This document shows, piece by piece, positions 34,148-40,737 of a stretch of 64,000 bases of DNA. The stretch comes from Pseudoalteromonas rubra (GTDB taxonomy: Bacteria > Pseudomonadota > Gammaproteobacteria > Enterobacterales > Alteromonadaceae), in NCBI RefSeq assembly GCF_005886805.2, contig NZ_CP045429.1:3070501-3134500 (forward strand), written 5' to 3'. Both the position numbers and the translations under genes were made by a program. Numbering within the stretch: position 1 is the stretch's first letter; the number at the start of each line of letters is the position of its first letter. A model generated the notes under the pieces. The model had not been told where the DNA came from. It saw only the letters and a program-made list of their open reading frames with translations, and did not search any database.

Positions 34148-35068
34148 ATGTACATTATGATGACAATCACGCAGTCTGTTTTACTCATGAGCATGGTGGT
34201 TTTACATACCTGGATTGCATTTTCAGCAAGTGCTCAGATCCAGCTACTTAGCGATGACCCACTCGACATCGAGATGGTGTTTTCACAGCAGCCTCTCGAT
34301 ATTTCTACAGACTCAAACAACCTGGTGCTAAATTACATCTTAAAAACTTCCCCGTCTTATTTCCGCCCGCCTTTGCTACTAGCTCCGGGTACACGCATCG
34401 ATCAATTACTACAAAGCAACCTGCCCTTTTGCGCCCTAAACCGGATAAAAACACGGCAGCGAGCAAAACAGTATTTATTCAGTTTACCCGTACATCTTTA
34501 CCCCAGCCACAGGCTGTACTTTTTACCATTAAATATTGAACTTGCGCCTTTTCTCAACGAACAAGGACAACTAACTGATCTCATTGCCCTACTCAAGGCA
34601 CACCCCAGAACGACCTTGCTCACGGAGGCACAGCGCTCGTATGGCGATTATCTGGATACACAACTGGCCAGGGTTGATAAAGCTCAGCTAATCAGACGTC
34701 CCGGCGGTGACAGTTATAAGGCAACCATCACCATGTTCGAACGAGGGCGGGTGAGTTTTATTCTGACTTACCCGACAACAATTCAACGCTATGCGAGCAA
34801 GCTGACGCTTGAGCAAGTACACAGTATCGAAATAGCAAACAATCCATCATTTGTTCTTGGCCACATTGCCTGCTCTGACACCCCCGAAACCCGGGAATTC
34901 CTTAAAGTTGTCAACGTCGCACTGCAGCACCTGTATCAAACATCGCGTTTTTATGATCTGCATCTGAGGTATTTACCTGAATCAGAGCGTGACTATTTCA
35001 AATCACAACTTGAGCAACAAATCACCAAAGCACAAATAAATAATCAGGAGATTTACCCAAAAAAATAA
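34148..35068 (+). CDS. Periplasmic solute-binding-like protein paired with the TonB receptor
   Basis: About 306 aa, beginning 2 bp after the receptor stop (TAAAGATG). A later ATG at 34160 is equally possible; both precede a signal peptide ending in AFSASA, then QIQ. The mature part has the rhythm of family-3 extracellular solute-binding proteins. These features are a first lobe (PSYFRPPLLLAPGTRIDQLL), a hinge and second lobe (GDYLDTQLARVDKAQLIRRP), and the phrase RVSFILTYPTTIQRYA, equivalent to the 'D-I-x-x-x-Y-x-x-E' region of related uncharacterised proteins. There is no ABC permease or ATPase next to it, so it may sense or scavenge, not feed an importer. Assignment to the fold is by pattern only. 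Confidence 0.7.
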   Translation: MYIMMTITQSVLLMSMVVLHTWIAFSASAQIQLLSDDPLDIEMVFSQQPLDISTDSNNLVLNYILKTSPSYFRPPLLLAPGTRIDQLLQSNLPFCALNRIKTRQRAKQYLFSLPVHLYPSHRLYFLPLNIELAPFLNEQGQLTDLIALLKAHPRTTLLTEAQRSYGDYLDTQLARVDKAQLIRRPGGDSYKATITMFERGRVSFILTYPTTIQRYASKLTLEQVHSIEIANNPSFVLGHIACSDTPETREFLKVVNVALQHLYQTSRFYDLHLRYLPESERDYFKSQLEQQITKAQINNQEIYPKK

Positions 35069-35070
35069 TA

Positions 35071-35092
35071 AAAAGAGCAGCCAAAGCTGCTC
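35071..35092 (-). terminator. Terminator between the solute-binding gene and the ComEA-like gene
   Basis: GAGCAGC (35075-35081), loop CAAA, GCTGCTC (35086-35092). The A-run before it gives a T-run on the minus strand, so it mainly serves the convergent ComEA-like gene. Confidence 0.75.
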
Positions 35093-35123
35093 CTGGAGAT
35101 GACCAGACTAATCTGGAACAACG

Positions 35124-35417
35124 CTAAAATGTCACCTTGCCTTTGAGTTTGGCAAGGATGTTCACACCTATGCCATTCACCCGTAATAATGCGTCCATAT
35201 CCTGGAAGTCCCCTGCTTCTTCACGTGAGCGGACAATTGCTTGTGCTTTTTTCATCCCAATACCAGGCAAACGGGTTAACTCTTCGGCGCTGGCATGGTT
35301 TACATTCACCGTAGCATCAGCAACTTGCTGAGTTGCTGCAGATGTTTGCTCTGGTTGAGCCATAATAGGAAGTGCGGCAGATAACGCCAATGTCGCTAAG
35401 AGTGTTTTGATATTCAT
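35124..35417 (-). CDS. ComEA-family periplasmic helix-hairpin-helix protein
   Basis: 97 aa. The ATG at 35417 has GAGGG 8 bp upstream. The signal peptide is 1-20 (NIKTLLATLALSAALPIMA, then QPE). A Thr/Ala-rich linker follows, then two helix-hairpin-helix units: NVNHASAEELTRLPGIGMKK with AQAIVRSREEAGDF, and MDALLRVNGIGVNILAKLKG. This is the ComEA-like DNA-binding module without a membrane anchor, as in Vibrio and Pseudoalteromonas, where periplasmic ComEA binds incoming DNA during natural transformation. No other competence gene is adjacent. Confidence 0.9.
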   Translation of the reverse strand: MNIKTLLATLALSAALPIMAQPEQTSAATQQVADATVNVNHASAEELTRLPGIGMKKAQAIVRSREEAGDFQDMDALLRVNGIGVNILAKLKGKVTF

Positions 35418-35739
35418 CGTGAGATCCCTCAATTAAAATGTCCATGTCGTCGTGTATGCATCACAATGTACACACACAGTTAAAATAAAGTAAATACAGA
35501 TAAATATGTCAAAATTATGTCTGCTTTTCTTGTTGCTTATTTTTCATCTCACTCTGTTATGCTAATTTTTACAAACTATGCTAATAGCAACCTGGCCTCA
35601 TTCATTGAGTACAAACAGGTTAGCAATATCTGTTTGTTTTTATTAATAAAGCCTACATAAGATAAGTGCTTACTGTGTTGAGCTATTGCACTTGGATCAG
35701 CTATATCGGTACATAACAGCACTTTATCAGTTGTAATTA
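35418..35739. other. Intergenic stretch between the ComEA-like gene and yebG
   Basis: AT-rich, 322 bp. I see no gene with adequate support. A 19-codon hydrophobic frame at 35506 lacks a ribosome-binding site. The promoter and LexA box of yebG lie at its right end. Confidence 0.5.
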
Positions 35740-35771
35740 TTGACAAGACAAGTTACTGTACATAAAAACAG
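35740..35771 (+). promoter_or_regulatory. yebG promoter with LexA (SOS) box
   Basis: -35 TTGACA (35740-35745), 17-bp spacer and -10 TAAAAA (35763-35768). An exact CTGT-N8-ACAG LexA box (35756-35771) covers the -10. It lies 18 bp before the yebG ATG. yebG is an SOS gene in E. coli, so LexA repression is expected. Confidence 0.85.
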
Positions 35772-35789
35772 TGTTCGTGGAGAGTGATC

Positions 35790-36101
35790 ATGGCGGTTAT
35801 CGTTAAGTATGTGGTAGAAAGAAATGGAGTAGAGCGTATGACATTTACCAGCAAAAAAGAGGCTGATGCTTATGATAAAATGCTGGATGTTGCAGAAGCG
35901 CTTGAAGGCATGTTAGAAAAAGTAGATGTTCCACTCAGTGAGCAGCAGGTTGAGTCGCTTGCACTGGAAATTGCCAAACAAAAAGACGATTTTATGGCCA
36001 TCTTAAAAGGGGGTAAAGTGTCAACAAAGAAAGACACTGAAGAGAAACCCGCTAACAAAAAAGGGGATGATGATAAGGTTACGGCCATCAAACAAGCCTA
36101 A
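35790..36101 (+). CDS. yebG: DNA-damage-inducible protein YebG
   Basis: SOS-regulated small protein of unknown molecular role (103 aa). The first 35 residues are close to E. coli YebG (AVIVKYVVERNGVERMTFTS, then KKEADAYDKMLDVAE). The C-terminus is a Lys/Asp/Glu-rich tail (KKDTEEKPANKKGDDDKV). The ATG at 35790 has GGAGAG upstream; a GTG two codons earlier is less likely. The consensus LexA box over its promoter supports SOS control. A long hairpin terminator separates it from the convergent aminotransferase. Confidence 0.94.
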   Translation: MAVIVKYVVERNGVERMTFTSKKEADAYDKMLDVAEALEGMLEKVDVPLSEQQVESLALEIAKQKDDFMAILKGGKVSTKKDTEEKPANKKGDDDKVTAIKQA

Positions 36102-36121
36102 TGTCTTTGACCAAACTTACA

Positions 36122-36155
36122 AAAAAGCCAGCTCTTATAAAAGAGCTGGCTTTTT
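36122..36155. terminator. Bidirectional terminator between yebG and the aminotransferase
   Basis: AAAAAGCCAGCTCTT (36122-36136), loop ATAA and AAGAGCTGGCTTTTT (36141-36155). The stem is perfect, with T-runs on both strands. Confidence 0.9.
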
Positions 36156-36168
36156 AATAGAAACACGC

Positions 36169-37362
36169 TTATTTCAGAACAGCAGCAACGGCATCCGCAA
36201 AGTAATCGATATTCTCTTTGCTCACACCTGCAACGTTTACGCGGCTGGAACCAACAATATAAATTGAATATTCCTCACGTAATCTGTCGATTTGTGCCTT
36301 ATTTATACCCAGGAATGAGAACATTCCATTCTGACTTTCAATGAAAGAGAAGTCCTGTCCCGCATCTTTGGCATTCAGATTGTCTTTAAGCAGGCTACGC
36401 AGGCCATTAATACGGTCACGCATTTCAGCCAGCTCCTGATGCCACTCCTGAGTCAGCTCCTCGCTACCCAGAATAGTGTTCACAATGTCCGCACCGTGTG
36501 CAGGAGGCATTGAGTAGATGCTACGTACAACGCTGAGTAACACGGAGTTGGCCACGTCTGCCACAGCCGTATCCTTAGCAACGAATGAGCATGCTCCGAT
36601 GCGTTCACGGTAAAGACCAAAGTTCTTAGAGCAAGAAGAACAGATAAGCATCTCGTCGACCGTAGCAGCTAGCAGACGCAGACCCTGAGCATCTTCTTCC
36701 AGGCCGCTTCCAAAGCCCTGATACGCAATGTCAACAAGTGGTGTAAAGCCCACATCTTTTGCTAACTCAGCAACGACTTGCCATTGCTCTGCGTTTAAAT
36801 CCATACCACTTGGGTTATGACAGCATGCGTGAAGTAACACGATGTCACCTTTTGGTACCTGCTTTAGCGCTTCAATCATTTCATCGAACAGCAGGCCTTT
36901 GTTTTCATAGTCGTAGTACGGGTATTCTTTAACTGTCAGACCAGCGGCTTCAAACAAGCCAATGTGGTTTGCCCAAGTTGGGTTTGTCACCCATACCGTA
37001 GCATCTGCATTGCAACGCTTAATAAATTCAGCAGCAACACGTAAAGCACCTGTACCACCTGGCGCCTGAGCTGTTCTGATACGATTCGCCAGTAAGGCCG
37101 GGTGTTCATTACCGAGCAACAACTTTTCCATCTTGTCGCAGTAATCCAGGTTACCCGCTAAACCAATGTAAGATTTAGTTGTTTCATTTTCCAGACGAAA
37201 CGCTTCAGCCTTTTTTACCGCCTTCAGAACCGGGGTATGACCCTGTTCGTCTTTATACACCCCAACCCCTAGGTCAATCTTATTTGGGTTAGTATCTTTT
37301 TTATAGGCGGCCATCAGGCCCAGGATTGGATCCGTCGGAAGTGGTTTTAGTTCTGAAAACAT
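36169..37362 (-). CDS. Aromatic/aspartate aminotransferase (AspC/TyrB family)
   Basis: PLP-dependent class I aminotransferase (397 aa) of the Ialpha subgroup. The PLP lysine is Lys246 (CSSCSKNFGLYRERIG). The cofactor-binding Asn183 (CHNPSGMDL), Asp211 (DIAYQGFGSG) and the substrate-binding Arg of GSSRVNVAG near the C-terminus are present. AspC (aspartate) and TyrB (aromatic) cannot be separated from motifs alone, so no symbol is given. It transaminates oxaloacetate or the phenylpyruvate and hydroxyphenylpyruvate made by the PheA and TyrA encoded 7-9 kb away. It appears to be a single-gene unit. Confidence 0.95.
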   Translation of the reverse strand: MFSELKPLPTDPILGLMAAYKKDTNPNKIDLGVGVYKDEQGHTPVLKAVKKAEAFRLENETTKSYIGLAGNLDYCDKMEKLLLGNEHPALLANRIRTAQAPGGTGALRVAAEFIKRCNADATVWVTNPTWANHIGLFEAAGLTVKEYPYYDYENKGLLFDEMIEALKQVPKGDIVLLHACCHNPSGMDLNAEQWQVVAELAKDVGFTPLVDIAYQGFGSGLEEDAQGLRLLAATVDEMLICSSCSKNFGLYRERIGACSFVAKDTAVADVANSVLLSVVRSIYSMPPAHGADIVNTILGSEELTQEWHQELAEMRDRINGLRSLLKDNLNAKDAGQDFSFIESQNGMFSFLGINKAQIDRLREEYSIYIVGSSRVNVAGVSKENIDYFADAVAAVLK

Positions 37363-37467
37363 GGTTCTCTCTTTTCCTAATTAACGTAAACGAGATTTTC
37401 TAACTCGTTTGTCACGGGGTTAACTCTGAGCTCATATTAACATAAGTTGTCGCGAAGACGAGCCCGC

Positions 37468-38127
37468 TTAGCTTGGAAGATACTCAATCGAGCGAAGACA
37501 AGCGGCAACTAAAACTGCCAGCTTGTATTCATCGAAGCACTCCTGCTCAAAAGCTTCTGCATCAATAATCCCCAGACACTCACCCTGTTGATTTAACAGC
37601 GGCAAACACACCTCTGCTTGTACTTTAGGGTCGCAGGTATAATACTCGCCTCCCTGAGCCACATAATCAGGGATGTTATTGATCACACGTGCCTGCTCAG
37701 ACAAATACGTCTGAATGTTGTTTGATGTAGCAGCAAACGTCTCGGTAATCGGAAACAGAGGACGACTGGGTGCACCATAGTAAGCCAGCTTTAACAACTG
37801 CTGTATTCCTTCAGCCGACCGCGCCTGATAAATCCCAAACCAATCCACCCCTGTGGCAGTTTTGACGTATCCAGCAATGGTCTGTAAACGCGATAACTGC
37901 TGTTCGCTTTCATTGTTACGGCTAACATAATCCGTCAGTAAGAAGGGCGCTTCCTGCAAATTACCAAATAGGCTACAACTGCCCCCCTCGCCAAGTTCAG
38001 GGATTTGGTATGACCATATTGCACTAAGGCTATGGGTATCAAGGTATGCATCCAGCTCTGCGAGCTGACCCGCCACTGCGGCTTCGCTGATTGATAAATT
38101 ACAGTGAGAAAGATAGGTAGAAATCAT
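37468..38127 (-). CDS. GAF-domain protein
   Basis: 219 aa from the ATG at 38127 (GGATGG 5 bp upstream). The C-terminal half (about 80-215) is a GAF domain: GVDWFGIYQAR, PSRPLFPITETFAATSNN, EYYTCDPKVQAEVCLPLL and GECLGIIDAEAF. These resemble free-methionine-sulfoxide-reductase-type GAF proteins. The three catalytic Cys of fRMsr are not clearly arranged, so enzymatic activity is doubtful. The N-terminal helical part is unrecognised. It lies about 115 bp downstream of the CrsR-like gene on the same strand and might belong to that signalling unit. Confidence 0.75.
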   Translation of the reverse strand: MISTYLSHCNLSISEAAVAGQLAELDAYLDTHSLSAIWSYQIPELGEGGSCSLFGNLQEAPFLLTDYVSRNNESEQQLSRLQTIAGYVKTATGVDWFGIYQARSAEGIQQLLKLAYYGAPSRPLFPITETFAATSNNIQTYLSEQARVINNIPDYVAQGGEYYTCDPKVQAEVCLPLLNQQGECLGIIDAEAFEQECFDEYKLAVLVAACLRSIEYLPS

Positions 38128-38241
38128 TTGGCCATCCAAACATCTAAATATCCATCAAATTTAACATGGACGAATGAGGTATGCCAGCGTGTTATGAGAA
38201 TTTTTTATTTTCATTAAGAGAAGCAACAGGGCAAAATCATA

Positions 38242-39888
38242 TCATCGAAGCGAATAAACCAACTCCACCTCGTTACCGACCTGATTATACGTCACACTTT
38301 TTGCAATCTCAGAGAGTAACTCGACGCCCCTGCCATGCTCCTGTTGCGATTGATGCAGTGCCGTTGAACTGTGATCGAAACCATTTCCCGAGTCACAGAT
38401 ATTGAAAACTAGGCAAAACTCCTCCGGACAGAAGCGCACATTGATGATGATCAGCGCATCTTTGAGACTTTCCAGTGCTATTGCTCTTTGCTGATAATAT
38501 TCAATAAAGCCATCGTCCTGATTTTTCAAATCCGATTTCAATCCCAATACACCATGGTCGAGCGAATTGTTGTATGCCTCAGAGAGTAATAAGAACACAT
38601 TTGACCTGTGCGCGTGCAGACCTTCTACTTGCGACAAGATATCTACTAACTCCAGAACCGGATCGGTATATCTCATCTGTTGCGCATTCAGCGAAATACT
38701 AATGTTAAATGGTAGAGTTGAATACTCTGGAGGTAGGGCTTCCGTGGAAGTATCAGGCAGACAGTTAATAATTGCGATGCTCAAATCATCCTGCTGCTCT
38801 TTATGCCCACTGTACTCGCGCACTTGCTGAATAATATCCTTCGTCGAGATATCAACTTTGCAACTCAATACATCTATCAGACGCTGCTCACCAAATAATT
38901 CACCATCCGGGGCCTCACTTTCAATAATACCATCCGTTGCCATCACAATACGGGTGCCCACATCCACTTCAAAGTGCAGCGTATTACGCTCAAACTCATC
39001 CTCGTCGAGTATCCCAAGAGACATGTGCTGAGACTCGATGGTTTTAAGTACTTGCCCCTGACCATCTATCAGATAGATGTCCGGAAATCCACCTAACCAG
39101 GCAGACAGGTTTCTCCCGGAACTGCTGATTTCTATAATAGCGGCAGCGCAAAACATATGACCGGGTAGCAGCGTATTCAATGAACTATTAAGCTCTGCTG
39201 CAATATCATTCACCGCCATCCCTTTTTGCACCATAGTGTAAAAAATCTTAGATGCAGGCAACGCCCCCACTGCTGCAGCCAGGCCGTGTCCGGTAAAATC
39301 ACCTAACAAGCAGTAAAAGCCACCAATCGGGCTTTTTGCCATCAGGAACATATCGCCGTTAAACATTGAGGCAGGTGACAGGTGATAGTCACATAAATCC
39401 GCAAAATCTTGCTGCCCAGACAAAGCATTACGGAAAATATGCTCGACGATTTCGTGTTCTCGTTCGATTTGATTGTAGTGGTACTCTAGCTGTTTCTTTT
39501 GCTCATGGGCTTCTTTACTGAGCTTTCTCGTTCTGGCATGCGCACGGATCTTGGCAGACAGCACAATTCTGTCGAACGGTTTATGTATGAAGTCATCTCC
39601 TCCAACATGAAGGCACTTTTCAAAACTGGCGTGATCTTCCAGCGCGGTGATGAATATCACAGGCAAGTATACATCACCTGCATGCTCTTTAATCTTGGGC
39701 GCGGTCTCGAAGCCATCCATTACTGGCATCATTACGTCCAACAAAACAATATCCACATCGTGCTCGTAGAGCAAATTCAACGCTTCCTGACCATTATTCG
39801 CTATCAACACGTCATAGTGTTGGTGCTCAAGCATGGTTTGTAGCAATCGACAATTGAGTGGCTGGTCATCCACAACCAAAATTAACAT
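38242..39888 (-). CDS. Response regulator with PP2C phosphatase and kinase domains (CrsR/HsbR-like)
   Basis: Three-domain partner-switching regulator (548 aa). The receiver domain (1-120) has ILVVDDQP, phospho-acceptor Asp51 (DIVLLDVMMPVMDG) and HKPF. The SpoIIE/PP2C phosphatase domain (about 165-375) includes GDFTGHGLAAAVGALPASK and DGIIESEAPDGELFGE. The C-terminal GHKL anti-sigma kinase-like domain has SEAYNNSLDHGVLGL and FNICDSGNGFDHS. This is the architecture of Shewanella CrsR (controls sigma-S with CrsA) and Pseudomonas HsbR (acts with HsbA, FlgM). It is 18 bp downstream of the STAS gene, its predicted partner. The output sigma factor is not in this window. Confidence 0.9.
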   Translation of the reverse strand: MLILVVDDQPLNCRLLQTMLEHQHYDVLIANNGQEALNLLYEHDVDIVLLDVMMPVMDGFETAPKIKEHAGDVYLPVIFITALEDHASFEKCLHVGGDDFIHKPFDRIVLSAKIRAHARTRKLSKEAHEQKKQLEYHYNQIEREHEIVEHIFRNALSGQQDFADLCDYHLSPASMFNGDMFLMAKSPIGGFYCLLGDFTGHGLAAAVGALPASKIFYTMVQKGMAVNDIAAELNSSLNTLLPGHMFCAAAIIEISSSGRNLSAWLGGFPDIYLIDGQGQVLKTIESQHMSLGILDEDEFERNTLHFEVDVGTRIVMATDGIIESEAPDGELFGEQRLIDVLSCKVDISTKDIIQQVREYSGHKEQQDDLSIAIINCLPDTSTEALPPEYSTLPFNISISLNAQQMRYTDPVLELVDILSQVEGLHAHRSNVFLLLSEAYNNSLDHGVLGLKSDLKNQDDGFIEYYQQRAIALESLKDALIIINVRFCPEEFCLVFNICDSGNGFDHSSTALHQSQQEHGRGVELLSEIAKSVTYNQVGNEVELVYSLR

Positions 39889-39906
39889 GCACGAATCCCT
39901 CGTGAA

Positions 39907-40212
39907 TTAGTCAATATCAAATTTTTTATCGAAGCGTGAAATTTGTAAGATTTTCTTCAGCTGGGGTCTGCAATTACTGATCTGTATACTAGATACCGAA
40001 TCACCCAGGGTCTTCTTCATGTTGAGCAGCATACCTAATGCGGAGCTATCCATGTAGTCAGTGTCGCGAAGATCAACGACCACTTTCTCCGTTTGATTAC
40101 CTACGTCGGCATAGGCCTGACGAAAAGACTGGACCAAGTTGAAATCAAATTTCCCTTTGATTTGAATCGTTAGAGTTTTTCCATCCGCTGAAGCATTTTT
40201 GCTCAGGCTCAT
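39907..40212 (-). CDS. STAS-domain anti-sigma factor antagonist (CrsA/HsbA-like)
   Basis: 101-aa STAS protein. The phosphorylatable serine is Ser56 in YMDSSALGML, the position used in RsbV/SpoIIAA and their relatives. The opening GKTLTIQIKGKFDFNLVQSF is typical. It is the first gene of a two-gene unit, and the phosphatase/kinase regulator follows 18 bp later. By analogy with Crs and Hsb systems, the downstream protein phosphorylates and dephosphorylates it, and the unphosphorylated form binds an anti-sigma factor. The actual target here is unknown. Confidence 0.9.
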   Translation of the reverse strand: MSLSKNASADGKTLTIQIKGKFDFNLVQSFRQAYADVGNQTEKVVVDLRDTDYMDSSALGMLLNMKKTLGDSVSSIQISNCRPQLKKILQISRFDKKFDID

Positions 40213-40357
40213 CGCAAGCTCCTACTTTGGTTAAATTTTGGTATCCATGATGTTGTTTTAAATATAAACCGATAAGTGAAATTAGCCAAAAAATTATCTC
40301 GCTTCATACTGCTTTTTGATACCATAAGGGTATTAAGATTGATACAGGAGAGGCAAA

Positions 40358-40687
40358 ATGTCAGAAAGTCGTTTGGTGTACTCCACCGAGTCTGGCCGGA
40401 TCAAACATACCGAAAGCCAGCAAGAACCAGAAGTGAAATTATTTAAAGACGGCGCGGTGCGAATAGAGCGACAGACAAAAGGCCGCAAAGGAAAAGGCGT
40501 AATGCTGGTTGTGGGTATCGACCCTGCCGAACACGACCTGAAAAAATTAGCAAAAACCCTGAAAAGTAAAATGGGCCAGGGCGGTGCACTCAAAGACAAC
40601 ATCATTGAGATCCAGGGAGATGACCGCGACAAGCTTAAAACCTTGTTAGAAGCGCAGGGCTTTAAGGTTAAAATAGCCGGCGGCTAA
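40358..40687 (+). CDS. yciH: SUI1/eIF1-like translation factor YciH
   Basis: 109-aa member of the SUI1 family, homologous to archaeal/eukaryotic eIF1; E. coli YciH affects initiation fidelity. The family core is VRIERQTKGRKGKGVMLVVG, AKTLKSKMGQGGALKDNIIE and IQGDDRDKLKTLLEAQGF. GGAGAGG precedes the ATG by 7 bp. It is a single gene, divergent from the STAS gene and convergent with the GGDEF-EAL gene, 50 bp away. Confidence 0.94.
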   Translation: MSESRLVYSTESGRIKHTESQQEPEVKLFKDGAVRIERQTKGRKGKGVMLVVGIDPAEHDLKKLAKTLKSKMGQGGALKDNIIEIQGDDRDKLKTLLEAQGFKVKIAGG

Positions 40688-40737
40688 CCTCGGTGCAGTG
40701 CGAAGTCCGCCCCGAGCTGACTTCGCAGACCAATCTT

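Noticed and set aside
35506..35565. 19-codon hydrophobic frame (MSKLCLLFLLL...)
   Set aside because: No ribosome-binding site, AT-rich context and no neighbour logic; too short to support.
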